Assembly (NCBI GenBank): GCA_021324435.1
Contig: JAJPIZ010000025.1
Location: 147,256-211,255 of the forward strand
From: Anaerolineae bacterium
GTDB taxonomy: Bacteria > Chloroflexota > Anaerolineae > Anaerolineales > Villigracilaceae
Length of the DNA: 64,000 nt
Direction: 5' to 3'
The notes under the pieces were generated by a model. The model was given only the letters and a program-made list of their open reading frames with translations, did no database searches and was not told the DNA's origin. Both the position numbers and the translations under genes were made by a program. Below, piece after piece: positions 17,371 through 27,500 of the stretch (positions are counted from its first letter, which is position 1; every line of letters starts with the position of its first letter).

Positions 17371-19611
17371 TTATCTTCTTCCGCGATCTCCACCGCGTCG
17401 GTTTCGATCACCGCCTCGGCCGCGGTCGCCGCCGCGATTTCCGCCCCCGGGCCTCGGCCCGCTCTTGCGCTGATCTTTCTCGCGCGCTTCTTCGGCGGTC
17501 CAGCCTTCGAGCACGGCCTGGCGGCTGAGCCTGATCTTGCCTGCCGGGTCAATGTCGGTCACCATCACAGTGATCTCATCGCCCATGCCGACCACGTCTT
17601 CCACTTTATTCACGCGCTCGCTATCGAGTTGTGAGATGTGCACCAGTCCGTCCACGCCGGGCAGAATCTCGACAAATGCGCCGAACGCTTCAATGCGCAC
17701 CACCTTGCCGGTGTAGATGTTTCCGATCACAGCCGATTCGCCGAGCGACTCTATGCGCTCCTGCGCGGCCTTCGCACCCGTGCCATCGGTCGAAGCGATA
17801 TAGACCGTGCCGTCTTCTTCGATGTCAATCTTCGTGCCGGTCTCTTCCTGCAAAGCGCGGATGTTCTTTCCGCCCGGCCCAATCAGCGCGCCGATCTTAT
17901 CCACCGGAATCTTTACGGTGACGATACGCGGCGCGTGCGGCTTCAACTCGGGCCGTGATGCAGGTAATACTTCCAACATCTTTTGCATGATGGACATACG
18001 CGCCACGCGTGCCTGTTCGAGCGCTTCCTTCATCATCTGTGCGCTCAGGCCGCTGATCTTGATGTCCATTTGCAGGGCGGTAATGCCCTGCGCCGTTCCG
18101 GCCACTTTGAAGTCCATGTCGCCGAGGTGATCCTCCGTGCCTTGAATGTCGGTCAGGATTTTGTAACGACCCGACTCATCGGTGATGAGTCCCATCGCGA
18201 CTCCCGCGACAGGCGCTTTAATCGGGACGCCCGCGTCCATCAATGCCAGGGTCGAGCCGCAGACGGAACCCATGGAGGTTGAACCATTCGATGACAAAAC
18301 CTCGGACACAACGCGGATGGTGTATGGGAATGTTTCCTCCGCGGGAATCACGGGCTCCAGCGCGCGTTCAGCCAGCGCACCATGCCCGACCTCGCGCCGG
18401 CTCTGGCCTCGAAGAGGCTTGACCTCCCCTGTAGAAAACGGGGGGAAGTTGTAGTGGTGCATGTAGCGCTTTGTGTCGGTGGGAGTTAGCGAGTCGAGTT
18501 CCTGCGCTTCGCCTAACGTTCCAAGTGTGGCGAGCGATAAAACCTGAGTCTCGCCGCGTGTGAACAGGCCGGACCCATGCGCCCGCGGCGACAAACCAAC
18601 CTCGCACCAAATCGGGCGGATGTCGGTGGGCATGCGCCCATCCGGGCGTTTGCCCATGCTCAGAATGCGTTCACGCACGATTTTATGTTCTGCCTCGCTG
18701 AATGCAGAGATCACATCTTTTTCAGCCGGATAGTCTGCGGGGTTTCCGCCTTCCGGAACCGTGCACATCTCTGCGACGACTGCGGCTTGTAATTCATCCA
18801 TGCCGGTGTAGAACTCGACTTTGCTCAAAGGTTTGTCGAGCAGTTCGTTCATCGCTTTGTTGACGCGCTCGAAGACTTTCTTTTGCAGTTCTTCATTTGC
18901 CAGCGCGATGGTCGGTTCGCGTTTGGGCTTGCCGACCTCGGCTTGCATCTTGAGTTGAATATCAATCAGCGGCTGAATGGATTTATGACCGAGTTCCAGC
19001 GCGGCGGCCATCACATCTTCCGGGATTTCGTTCGCGCCGCATTCGACCATCAGAATCGCGTCTTTGGTGCCGGCAATCCGCAGGTCCAGATCGGAGGCGT
19101 CCATTTCGGCGAAGGTTGGGTTAATTACAAACTGGCCGTTGACGCGTCCCACGCGCACCGCGCCGACCGGTCCGCCCCAGGGAATGTCTGAGATCATGAT
19201 CGCGGCCGAGGCGGCATTGATCGCGAGGATATCCAGCGGGTTCTCTGCGTCCGCGGAAAGCGAGAACATCATCACTTGCACTTCATTGCGCATCCCACGT
19301 TGAAATAGCGGGCGCAGAGGCCGATCGGTGAGGCGGGCGGTGAGAATCGCCTCCGTTGACGGTCGCCCTTCGCGGCGGAAGAAAGAGCCGGGAATTTTTC
19401 CGCCCGCATAGAGTCTTTCTTCGTATTCCACGCTGAGCGGGAAGAAGTCAATGCCCTCGCGCACGCCGCCCATGGTGGCGGCCGCGAAGATGATGGCATC
19501 GTTGATGCCCACTGTGACCGCGCCGCCCGCCTGCCCGGCCAGTTTTCCGGTTTCAAACGTGACGGTACGCGTCCCAACGGTGGTTGAGTATTTTTTTGAT
19601 TCGGGTTTCAT
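17371..19611 (-). CDS. pnp: Polyribonucleotide nucleotidyltransferase (PNPase)
   Basis: Phosphorolytic 3'-5' exoribonuclease, 746 residues. Two RNase PH domains (about 10-145 and 320-540) flank the helical alpha domain. The KH domain shows [15 protein letters not shown] near residue 575 and the S1 domain [20 protein letters not shown] near 630. The last 45 residues are an Arg/Gly-rich tail, probably RNA binding, longer than in E. coli. The minus-strand AGGAG before ATG 19611 fixes the start; an upstream in-frame start would lie in the leader hairpin. It follows rpsO, the conserved bacterial arrangement. Confidence 0.97.
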   Translation of the reverse strand: MKPESKKYSTTVGTRTVTFETGKLAGQAGGAVTVGINDAIIFAAATMGGVREGIDFFPLSVEYEERLYAGGKIPGSFFRREGRPSTEAILTARLTDRPLRPLFQRGMRNEVQVMMFSLSADAENPLDILAINAASAAIMISDIPWGGPVGAVRVGRVNGQFVINPTFAEMDASDLDLRIAGTKDAILMVECGANEIPEDVMAAALELGHKSIQPLIDIQLKMQAEVGKPKREPTIALANEELQKKVFERVNKAMNELLDKPLSKVEFYTGMDELQAAVVAEMCTVPEGGNPADYPAEKDVISAFSEAEHKIVRERILSMGKRPDGRMPTDIRPIWCEVGLSPRAHGSGLFTRGETQVLSLATLGTLGEAQELDSLTPTDTKRYMHHYNFPPFSTGEVKPLRGQSRREVGHGALAERALEPVIPAEETFPYTIRVVSEVLSSNGSTSMGSVCGSTLALMDAGVPIKAPVAGVAMGLITDESGRYKILTDIQGTEDHLGDMDFKVAGTAQGITALQMDIKISGLSAQMMKEALEQARVARMSIMQKMLEVLPASRPELKPHAPRIVTVKIPVDKIGALIGPGGKNIRALQEETGTKIDIEEDGTVYIASTDGTGAKAAQERIESLGESAVIGNIYTGKVVRIEAFGAFVEILPGVDGLVHISQLDSERVNKVEDVVGMGDEITVMVTDIDPAGKIRLSRQAVLEGWTAEEAREKDQRKSGPRPGGGNRGGDRGRGGDRNRRGGDRGRR

Positions 19612-19623
19612 TTTGTCTCCTGT

Positions 19624-19647
19624 GTGGGACAAGGTAAATCGTCCCAC
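19624..19647 (-). promoter_or_regulatory. Hairpin in the pnp leader
   Basis: Arms GTGGGAC (19624-19630) and GTCCCAC (19641-19647) with a 10-base loop, ending about 7 bases before the pnp Shine-Dalgarno. In E. coli pnp is autoregulated through a leader stem cleaved by RNase III; a similar role is possible but unproven. Confidence 0.5.
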
Positions 19648-19735
19648 CTGAATTTTCCGCCTGTGTCAGGGACTGAAGAGCGGGGGCAACGGAGGTTGTT
19701 CGCGCTATTCAATTCCTGACTGCGGATGATAATTT

Positions 19736-19763
19736 GTAGGGGCACGACGCATCGTGCCCCTAC
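19736..19763. repeat. Perfect hairpin between rpsO and pnp
   Basis: Twelve-base arms GTAGGGGCACGA (19736-19747) and the exact complement (19752-19763) with a CGCA loop. It has no good U-tract on the minus strand, so it is more likely a dispersed palindrome or RNA processing/stability stem than a terminator. Confidence 0.7.
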
Positions 19764-19781
19764 GGGTGGACGTTCGATAAT

Positions 19782-20054
19782 TTATTTGTGGCGCAGGTTG
19801 AGGCTTTCGGTGATTCCCAGATAGCGCTGATAATCACTCTTGCGCAAGTACGCCAACATTCGGCGGCGTTGCCCAACCAATTTGAGCAGACCCCGACGGC
19901 AGGACTCATCATGTTTATTGGAGCGCAGATGCTCGGTCAACTGCTGAATGCGGCCCGTCATAATGGCAATCTGCACTTCGGGCGAGCCGGTATCCTTCTC
20001 GTGGCGATGATAGTCCGTGATGAATTTTGTTTTTACTTCCTTTGCTAACGGCAT
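19782..20054 (-). CDS. rpsO: 30S ribosomal protein S15
   Basis: Protein of 90 residues with the S15 pattern: [20 protein letters not shown], then INxLTEHLR-like [13 protein letters not shown], and a [20 protein letters not shown] segment that contacts 16S rRNA. The frame is open upstream for 40 more codons, but ATG 20054 has AAAGGAAG in front and gives the family length. It is followed on the same strand by pnp. Confidence 0.97.
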   Translation of the reverse strand: MPLAKEVKTKFITDYHRHEKDTGSPEVQIAIMTGRIQQLTEHLRSNKHDESCRRGLLKLVGQRRRMLAYLRKSDYQRYLGITESLNLRHK

Positions 20055-20182
20055 GACGTATGCTTCCTTTCTTTTGATTATGGCGGCAAAAGCGCCGCGC
20101 TTCGCAGGTCTCCATGCCCACAGCCTATGTCCCGCGTGTTTTGGCGGAATGGACCGTAGGGCAGGACCAGTCACGAGCGCAG

Positions 20183-20191
20183 ATTATACCA
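20183..20191 (-). promoter_or_regulatory. Extended -10 promoter of rpsO
   Basis: TGGTATAAT on the minus strand (TATAAT at 20188-20183) forms an extended -10 element; a clear -35 is absent, with TTGTCT only 15 bp upstream. It predicts a leader of about 120 bases containing a small GC stem just before the rpsO ribosome binding site, where S15 autoregulation would be expected from other bacteria. Confidence 0.55.
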
Positions 20192-20215
20192 GAAAAGAAG
20201 ACGAGACAAGTCGAG

Positions 20216-20296
20216 GGGTTTCACCGCAAAGGCGCTAAGGACACAAAGCTCCTTTGCGTTACAAAGAAATAGACTCCGTGCTCTCTGTGGCTTTTT
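20216..20296. repeat. Intergenic repeat-like sequence
   Basis: Segment with CCGCAAAGGCGCTAAGGAC and CTCCGTGCTCTCTGTGGC blocks that resemble short dispersed repeats known from many environmental genomes. Only one copy was seen in this window, so the call depends on recognition of the pattern. Confidence 0.35.
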
Positions 20297-20297
20297 T

Positions 20298-21197
20298 CTA
20301 GTCCCCGATTGTGACCCGGTTCCTTCCGCCCTGTTTGCTTTTGTACATCAAATGGTCGGCGCGCTCGATTAGGGTTTGAAGCGTGTCGTCTGGCCGCGCC
20401 AGCGTGGAGCCGATGGAAACGGTGACATTCAATTCCGTTCCGTCCTCCTCGACCTTTGTCTGTCCGATAACCATTCTGATTTTTTCGGAAACTCTCTGGA
20501 GACCCAACGTATCAACATCCAACACCAGCGCGAGGAACTCCTCGCCGCCCCAGCGTCCGCACGAATCGGTGAGGCGGAGATTATGACGCAGAGTCTGAGC
20601 CGCGATGCGCAGGATTTTGTCTCCTGCCAGATGGCCGTAAGTGTCATTGAAATCCTTGAAGTGGTCAATATCCATGAACAGGATTCCGAACCGGCCTATT
20701 TTGTGTTGATAATCTCCGAGCGCGTATCGGATTTTTGATTCAATGTGCGAGCGGTTGCCGATTCCGGTCAGAGGATCGAACAGCACCGTATCTTCGGTCC
20801 TTTGAGTGGATTGGAAAGCCGCGATGATAGCCCTGTTGTCGGTAAAGATTTCGATACCGCCGACGAGCCTACCCTTGTCGTCTTTGAGGGGCGTGGTTCT
20901 GACCAGCGCTTGAATGCTGTAGCCTTCATGATGCCGGAGCGACAGAATCGATTCGCGCGGACGGCCGTCTTTGATGGTTGCCAGAATGGGAATGCTGTGG
21001 TCGCGCAGTTCCTCCCCTTTTTCCGATAAGTGGATGGCCGGTTTATTGTAGGGCTTTCCGACCACTCGCCTGGCCGCATAACCCGTGATGCGCTCCGCTC
21101 CTTTGTTCCATAAGACCACGAGGCCGTTGACGTCAATCTGCACAACGCCGTCGAAGAAGGTATCGGCCAATCGAAGGAATTCGATGCTGTCTTTCAT
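20298..21197 (-). CDS. PAS-GGDEF diguanylate cyclase
   Basis: Protein of 299 residues: N-terminal PAS domain (about 5-120, with the VLWNKGAERITGYAA pattern), then a GGDEF domain (about 135-297). The active site is GGEEF at about 214-218 and an RxxD inhibitory site (RLTD) lies five residues before it, so it should make cyclic di-GMP with product feedback inhibition. No TM helix is apparent, so it is probably a cytosolic sensor. No EAL domain. The RBS is weak (CAGG). It stands alone between intergenic repeats and a divergent lipoprotein gene. Confidence 0.9.
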   Translation of the reverse strand: MKDSIEFLRLADTFFDGVVQIDVNGLVVLWNKGAERITGYAARRVVGKPYNKPAIHLSEKGEELRDHSIPILATIKDGRPRESILSLRHHEGYSIQALVRTTPLKDDKGRLVGGIEIFTDNRAIIAAFQSTQRTEDTVLFDPLTGIGNRSHIESKIRYALGDYQHKIGRFGILFMDIDHFKDFNDTYGHLAGDKILRIAAQTLRHNLRLTDSCGRWGGEEFLALVLDVDTLGLQRVSEKIRMVIGQTKVEEDGTELNVTVSIGSTLARPDDTLQTLIERADHLMYKSKQGGRNRVTIGD

Positions 21198-21316
21198 CCT
21201 GAATATGGTAGCATGCCGAGCCGTCCAATAAACTTACAAATGATTTTCACTTATCCCAAAATCATGCTTTCATACTAAAATATATTCATATATTTGGGAT
21301 ATTTGCGAGGTCAACC

Positions 21317-21970
21317 ATGAAAAAACCATTGTTCCTCCTTCTCCTGAGTCTGCTATTGTCATCTTGTTCTACTTCGTTTCTATTTCCCCCCACACCGACT
21401 CCCGCTCCGCCCACCGCGACGTTTACAGCGACGGTGTATGCGTCTCCTACTCTGACTCCCTCGGTCACGCCGACGCAACCGACCCCGACTTTTACGGAAA
21501 CGCCCACGTTGATTTATTCCGGCCCGACAGCGACTCCGTCGAACACTCCGCAACCGACGAGCACGATTGGTTTGTTGATCACGGAGGTTTCGGCTCAGGG
21601 TACGCCTGAAAGCGGGCTGTTCACCTCGGTTCAAGTTTCCGGCAATCAGATATTCTGGGGATCGTGCAAGCAGAATTTTGTTACATTCAAGGCGCGCGTT
21701 ACAAACCCCAAGGTTCAACTCGTGACTTTATGGCTTCGTTTGCAGGATAAAAACAGTGATGAGTCAACCGATTGGGGCGGCGGCGCGATCATGGACGGCG
21801 ATGGCAACGGAACGTTCACTTATATTTTGACCTACAAGAATATTTCGCACTACAGCGAATTCAAATCCGCCTGGGTTCAGTATCAACTCGTGGCGAGCGA
21901 TAAGAAGTTGAATCGGATTGGAGCAACCCGCCTTTATTTGAACAACATCTCGCTGGCGCCATGCCCGTGA
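21317..21970 (+). CDS. Lipoprotein with Thr/Pro linker, function unknown
   Basis: Protein of 217 residues. The signal peptide ends in the lipobox LLSSC, followed by a Thr/Pro-rich linker of about 70 residues of the kind that spaces proteins from the membrane or cell wall. The C-terminal domain (about 90-217) is a predicted beta-rich domain with a GGGAIMDGDGNGTFTYILTY segment and two cysteines that could pair. I do not recognise the family. The GCGAGG-like RBS and a strong terminator at 21991 suggest a single-gene unit. Confidence 0.8.
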   Translation: MKKPLFLLLLSLLLSSCSTSFLFPPTPTPAPPTATFTATVYASPTLTPSVTPTQPTPTFTETPTLIYSGPTATPSNTPQPTSTIGLLITEVSAQGTPESGLFTSVQVSGNQIFWGSCKQNFVTFKARVTNPKVQLVTLWLRLQDKNSDESTDWGGGAIMDGDGNGTFTYILTYKNISHYSEFKSAWVQYQLVASDKKLNRIGATRLYLNNISLAPCP

Positions 21971-21990
21971 AGTTGTGTGTATAACTGATG

Positions 21991-22022
21991 AAAAAGCAGA
22001 CTCGATTGAGAGTCTGCTTTTT
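21991..22022. terminator. Bidirectional terminator
   Basis: Thirteen-base arms (AAAAAGCAGACTC 21991-22003 and its complement 22010-22022) with a 6-base loop. The A-run on one side and T-run on the other allow it to serve both the plus-strand lipoprotein and the minus-strand one ending at 22042. Confidence 0.9.
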
Positions 22023-22041
22023 GTTTGGTTTATCTCAGTGC

Positions 22042-22698
22042 TTATGGATTCACAACACACGACCCATAATTCCACGAGCAGCCGGCCAATTGACAACTGG
22101 TTTGATCGGTAAACGCCGCACAGCCGGTTGGATTCGTCCCGCCGGGGTTGTGGGGGTTTGGCCTGATTATGACTGGTGTGACGGGAGTAACCGTCGGAGG
22201 CGGTGTGGGAGTGAGCGTTGTTACCGTGAGCGGCTCTACGATCGTGCGCACACTACAGAAATCGCTTGGTGGGTTCGGCCCCACATAGAAGCAGACTTCG
22301 TTTGAATTGATCCAGTCGCTATATTCAAATTGGTTTGATCCAACATTCCGCCCCACTCTTCCTTGTACACTAATATAGTGTGGTCCTGCGGAACCTGCGC
22401 TCAGTGTCCATTCAAATTCATCAAAATTGATACTACGGCCTCCGTGGGCAATGACGGTGCGGGTGCCTCCGTCAATGATGTTAAACTCATAAAAACTCCA
22501 GCCGCCCACCTGATGATAATTTGCGAGGACCGCAGTGTTGACGTGTACTCGAATAGTGATTGGCTGATCGAGGGGGAACGTGTTCCCATTGCCGGGATCG
22601 GTGATGCGGATAATGCTTTCGTGTCGAAGGGCACACCCGCTGAGCGCCAAAACCGCCAACAAGATAAATACAACCGATAAAATAGATCTGACCTTCAT
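22042..22698 (-). CDS. Lipoprotein with C-terminal four-Cys motif
   Basis: Protein of 218 residues with a lipoprotein signal peptide (lipobox ALSGC). The central part (about 25-145) resembles an Ig-like beta domain (a DPGNGNTFPLDQPITIRVHV start). A Pro/Thr linker leads to a C-terminal motif CAAFTDQTSCQLAGCSWNY plus a final Cys, spaced C-x8-C-x4-C-x6-C. A similar motif ends the lipoprotein at 22916. The AAGGAGG RBS supports the start. The function is unknown; extracellular and membrane-anchored by inference. Confidence 0.8.
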   Translation of the reverse strand: MKVRSILSVVFILLAVLALSGCALRHESIIRITDPGNGNTFPLDQPITIRVHVNTAVLANYHQVGGWSFYEFNIIDGGTRTVIAHGGRSINFDEFEWTLSAGSAGPHYISVQGRVGRNVGSNQFEYSDWINSNEVCFYVGPNPPSDFCSVRTIVEPLTVTTLTPTPPPTVTPVTPVIIRPNPHNPGGTNPTGCAAFTDQTSCQLAGCSWNYGSCVVNP

Positions 22699-22866
22699 TC
22701 ATGCCTCCTTTGGAATATGATACGGTTCGCATTCTATCGTAAATGTTGATCATTGGTATAGGTTATTGGTATGAATAATGACGCGGAGTACAATTGAAAA
22801 TAATCACTTGTTGTTTGTGTTTGTTAACATTTACAATCATTGGTTGGAAAGTCTGGTCTAAAACAA

Positions 22867-22892
22867 ACACAGCGGACTTAAGTCCGCTGTGT
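22867..22892 (-). terminator. Palindromic terminator
   Basis: A fully symmetric 26-bp palindrome with half ACACAGCGGACTT, followed on the minus strand by TTGTTTTAG. It lies just past the stop of the lipoprotein ending at 22916. Confidence 0.7.
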
Positions 22893-22915
22893 GATGTAAT
22901 TATTAATATATGTGA

Positions 22916-23683
22916 TTATTTGCTCTCGCATTTCTTTTTCACGTAGTTGTAGCTACAGGCAGGATCAGCGTTGCAAGATGTATCGGTCGTGTACTGCGAA
23001 CAATTCACACCGCCGGAGCCGGGCTTCGCAGTCGCAATCTGAATCGGAATGCACCTGTTAGTTGTAGAAGAATAATAAGTACCGGGAGGGCATAATCCTT
23101 GTGGTGTCTCGGTAGGAATTGGAATAAGTGTTTGTGTGGGTGTTGGCGCGGAAAATGTAAAGGGCGCGCTGTACGGAATGGGTGTAATCCTGTCAGTTGT
23201 ACACATTCGGATTTCACTGATGTCTGCAATCACACAGATTTGAATTGAATTTGAATAATCTCCATTCACCGGCCCGCCAAGCATTAGTATCGACTGCGCT
23301 TGAATATAGTAGATGCCGTGGCTGGACGGCGTCCAAGTGCCCGAGGCCTCGAAGAGAGCAGCTCTAGTACTATCACCCAACGTACCGACGGAATCCGCCC
23401 TTATTATTGTGGCTCTACCAATCTCCGTTGCATTCGCAAAGAATACCACCGCGTTGAGGATAGGAAGGCCGCCGGGACCATAGTATGGGCGGTAGCCTGG
23501 AGGAAAAGGAACGAGGACTTGCAAATCGAAATTGATGGTAGTGCCAAGCATATATACCATATGTGCCGGTTCTATGAAATTGTAGGCTATGCGGTAGCGG
23601 TGCGTGACCGGTAACTCACATGCTCCGACCAACACGGAGACAATGGAGATGAGAAACGCAGACAAATGAAGATGGTTCTTCAT
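22916..23683 (-). CDS. Lipoprotein with C-terminal four-Cys motif (paralogue)
   Basis: Protein of 255 residues. The signal peptide ends in LVGAC. The middle (about 30-155) is predicted beta-rich, similar in layout to the neighbouring lipoprotein (a strand pattern with GTTINFDLQVLVPFP, and SNSIQICVIAD matching SNEVCFYVGP in the neighbour). A Pro/Thr linker follows, then CxPGTYYSSTTNRC and a final CSQYTTDTSCNADPACSYNY plus last Cys. AAGGAGA precedes ATG 23683. The two genes look like diverged duplicates; the function is unknown. Confidence 0.8.
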   Translation of the reverse strand: MKNHLHLSAFLISIVSVLVGACELPVTHRYRIAYNFIEPAHMVYMLGTTINFDLQVLVPFPPGYRPYYGPGGLPILNAVVFFANATEIGRATIIRADSVGTLGDSTRAALFEASGTWTPSSHGIYYIQAQSILMLGGPVNGDYSNSIQICVIADISEIRMCTTDRITPIPYSAPFTFSAPTPTQTLIPIPTETPQGLCPPGTYYSSTTNRCIPIQIATAKPGSGGVNCSQYTTDTSCNADPACSYNYVKKKCESK

Positions 23684-23791
23684 GACGTTCTCCTTTTAAT
23701 ATCTGAACCGAGCTACGCCAATAATGATAACCTTTTAATCTTGACAATGTATCACTCATTAGTCCCAATATTTTTGTCGTAAAATTCTGTT

Positions 23792-24526
23792 GTGAATTTT
23801 TCTCCTGATCTTCTTTCACTGCTTCAAGAATCTTCCCACGTCGCCGCGTTGACCGGGGCCGGAGTCTCGCAAGAAAGCGGCCTCCGCACCTTCCGCGACG
23901 CGCAAGACGGCTTATGGAAACAATACAAGCCGGAAGATTTAGCGTCGCCGGAGGCCTTTCGCCGCGACCCAAAACTTGTATGGGACTGGTACGCGTGGCG
24001 GCGCGAAGCCATCAAAGGCGTGCGTCCTAACGCCGGGCATTATGCGCTCGTGGAAATGTCGAAGCACTTTTCAGAATTCACGTTGATTACCCAAAATGTG
24101 AATGGCTTGCATCGCTTCGCAGGAAGCCCGCGCGTGATCGAACTGCATGGAAATATTCAACGCGTCCGTTGCGCGGACTGTTACACTTTTGCAGATGAAT
24201 GGGATGACGATGAAGCCGAAGTCCCGCGCTGCCCGGTCTGTGGTGGAATGCTCAGGCCGCATGTCGTTTGGTTTGGCGAGGCCCTCCCGAGGTCCGAGTT
24301 GGAAGCGGCAGTCGAAGCCGCGCGTAATAGCGAAGTCTTCTTTTCAATTGGAACATCGGGCGTTGTCCAGCCCGCGGCGTCACTGGCGCATGCCGCTCGT
24401 AATCGCGGCGCGGTCATCATCGAGATCAATGCAGAGCCTACCCCGCTGACTCCGAAAGCGGATTATTTTTTACAAGGCAGGTCGGGTGAGATTTTGCCGG
24501 AACTCGTAAAAGCAACATGGAAATAA
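23792..24526 (+). CDS. cobB: Sir2-family NAD-dependent protein deacylase
   Basis: Sirtuin of 244 residues that removes acyl groups from lysines using NAD. The NAD-binding GAGVSQESGLRTFRD is at about 22-36, TQNVNGLH and the catalytic His in ELHGNI follow, and the zinc site is CADC...CPVC (about 128-152). The WYAWRR segment holds the Tyr and Arg (YxxR) that in class III sirtuins such as CobB and SIRT5 bind succinyl or malonyl groups, so desuccinylase activity is possible. The GTG start has a TAAAAT box 6 bases before it and no Shine-Dalgarno. Confidence 0.93.
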   Translation: MNFSPDLLSLLQESSHVAALTGAGVSQESGLRTFRDAQDGLWKQYKPEDLASPEAFRRDPKLVWDWYAWRREAIKGVRPNAGHYALVEMSKHFSEFTLITQNVNGLHRFAGSPRVIELHGNIQRVRCADCYTFADEWDDDEAEVPRCPVCGGMLRPHVVWFGEALPRSELEAAVEAARNSEVFFSIGTSGVVQPAASLAHAARNRGAVIIEINAEPTPLTPKADYFLQGRSGEILPELVKATWK

Positions 24527-24530
24527 TTTA

Positions 24531-24562
24531 AACGACCAACCCATGCGGTTGGTCGTTCTCTT
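24531..24562 (+). terminator. Intrinsic terminator after cobB
   Basis: Eleven-base stem (AACGACCAACC 24531-24541, complement 24547-24557) with a CATGC loop and a CTCTTTT tail. It lies between cobB and the convergent giant membrane gene. Confidence 0.8.
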
Positions 24563-27500
24563 TTATGCGCTCCAATCATTTAGCCGCGCCCCGATCTTTA
24601 TGATGCGTTCCCGCAACACGACTGTCAGGATGCCAAGCAAAAGTAAAACAATGCCTGTGCAACCGATCAGAATAACCGTCGAGATTCCTTTCAGCGCGCC
24701 GTAGATCACTGTGAAGACCGACAGCACGATGAAAACGATGGGCGCGATCACCAAACTGCGTGAACGCGCTATGATGCCGTAGATCAGCACGGCCAATGCC
24801 TGAAAAAAGATCACGACAAAGTATCCGAGTTTTTCCGTTGCATAGAGCTGTATATAAGTTGTGCCGAGCAAGGTCAATTGTGAAAACATGCCGGTCAGGA
24901 ACGCCCCGGTTTTGCTTCCCGCGCGCGTGAGCAAGTAATGCATTAACATTCCCAAGATCGCCGCGCCCATCGAGAAATATTGCGGTTGATCCACTTTGAG
25001 CCACACCAGAATTAAGTAATAACTTTCAAGATATAACAAATTCACGGGGAATCCCAGCCAGACGTTGCGGCGGGCGAAGGCCTCTATTGCGAATAATGTA
25101 GCCGCGATGGAGACGGGGATAGCCGCTTCCAACCCCGCTTGAAGCGGCGCGCTGAGCGAGTTAATGACTCCCAGCCCAAGGGCGCTGAACAATAACATCC
25201 GGCTCCAGTTCTCAGCGTTTGCGCGGCGGCGTAGAAAATAGCCGAACGCGTAGTACAAACCCGCGATCGCGACGATCGTATAAAGCCAGTTATGCTGATG
25301 CAGATAGCGCAGTTCAAAAAAGGCGCTCAGTGGGAACGAAGCGGTCGCGGCATATCCCAAAAGCGGTTTGCGATAGAACCAGGCATAGACCGCAAAGAAG
25401 ATTGTGTATGCTCCAAAACAAATCGCGGATTGTTCCGGCTTTGCGAACGCCAGCAGGATCAATCCATTCAGAACAGCCGCGGCTCCGCCCACCAGGCGAG
25501 TGAACAAAGCCAGCCGTCGCCTTGGGAGTACTCGCGCATAAATCAAATCCGCGCCAAGCCAAATGAGGCTGATACTTAGGAGAGTATAAACAAAAGCAGT
25601 GACATCGAAATCATGCAGAATGAGAACCGTCGCGATGCTAAATAGGAATGGGCCGCCTGCTTCCAGACGGTCGTCTGGACGGACGAATACTTCAACCACA
25701 GCCATTGCGCCGATGACCAGCACATACCAACCCGCGGTCGCTTTGAATGTGAGCAACGCGGTTATGGAAAGAAGGATGCCGAGGATCAAGCCGCTGGTGC
25801 GCAACATCATTCCCCAAAGACCCTCCTTTTTTAATCGGAGGAGGAGTCCTGCGGCAAAATACAGGAAGGCCAGGCCGGTAAAAACTGGAAGCCATTGATC
25901 AAGATGCGATGAATATTCCAATGAATAAAGGCTACTCAGCGCGATGGATGTTGTAGTAGCGTAGCCAAGATTGGGCTGGCGATAAATTATGGCATAGAGC
26001 GCGAAGAAAGCCGCGTAAGCGCCATAGCAGAATGCGCCCTGGCTTGCGCTCGAAAAATTCGGCACAAGCAGAAGAAGCCCGTTCAATATGGCAATCCCGC
26101 CGCCGACAGCGCGAGTGAGACCTGCAACGCGGCGCGGGTTGAGAGTCCTCGAGAAGATCAGGTCCGCGCCGAGCCATAGCAGGCTGGCGCTCAACAGGTG
26201 ATAGGTCAGTGTGTAGATTTTGAAATCTCTGAGAATGAGGATGGAGGCGATGCTGAAGAAAATCAAGCCGCTGGATTCCATCCGGTCGGCGCGGCGAAGA
26301 TAGGTCTCAAAGATAAACAGCCCGCCGACGCCAAGCGCGTACCATCCGCTCCCCGGCTCAAGCGCGATCAAAGATAGCAATGAAATGATCGCGCCCAGGG
26401 CCAGTCCGCTGATGCGGAGCATGCTTCCCCAGCCCTGGGTTTTCTCTTTTCGGAGAAAATATCCGCTGACAAAATAGAGAACAGCAAGGCCGGTAAATAC
26501 CGCGACCCACGAACTAAAGTGAAAATATTGAAGTGCATATTCTATCGAAATTGCCGTGAATGCAGTAGCAAGATATCCTATGTTGGGGGATTTGAAGTGT
26601 AAAGCGTACAGCGCGGACAAGATCGCATACGAACCGAAGACAATCGCGGATGTTTTCGGATCTTGAGATTGTGCAAATATTGCCAGGATGTTCGTAAACG
26701 CTGTAATTATCCCGATAGTAAGCGGCGGCCAACGCCACGGCTGTTTTGAACTAAATGGAGATCGGAATGCCAGCTCGGGGACTGTTAACAATAGAGCCGC
26801 GCCCAAAAATTGATAGGCCGCCTCAATGTGCGTTCGTTCCATAAGCGGCAAATTGAAGAATGTGAAATACCCCGCCAGACCTGCCAGCAATGCGCCGAAC
26901 CAAATATACGCGCGCGGGCGACGGACCATAAGAATCGTGTACACGACAGCAGTTCCCATCAGGCAGGCAAAGCCGTAGGAAACGTCCTCGAACAATCCCC
27001 ATACTCCAGAGACCAGGAATAGAGATAAAGACCCCAACAATGCAGGCGCGCTAAAGTGTTGCAAATATTCTGATTTTCTGCGAAACAAAAATTCGCTGGC
27101 CGAAGCAAAAAGTGTGCCCCAAATCCATAGACCGATGATTTGAACAGAATTGGAGGCATTGAAGAATTTGAGCATTAACCACGAGACGGGAAGCAGAGAG
27201 GCCGCGGCGGCCCAGGGGAAGAGAGCGAATGGGATCAGCGCTCCGCTCCAGGCGTAGAAGGAGGCGGAGGCAAACCAGGTCAATCCACTTGTCAGCCAAT
27301 CCGCCGGGGTTGGTGAATCGAAGAACAGATTCACCGTCACAGACGCGAAGGAAATAAACAAAATTATCAACTGTGTGATCTGTGCGGCAAAAAATAAAGG
27401 GAGTGCGAACTTGTTGTCTTTCCACGTCTTGAGGACGCGGACGCCCAGGAGGCCGATCAGGTTGCTAAGAACGACGCTGAAAAGGTTCCAGTTGACAGCC

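Noticed and set aside
17371..20054. A selfish or mobile element around rpsO-pnp because of the hairpins.
   Set aside because: Gene order is the standard bacterial one and no transposase or flanking duplication is seen. The hairpins are better read as leader structure and dispersed palindromes.
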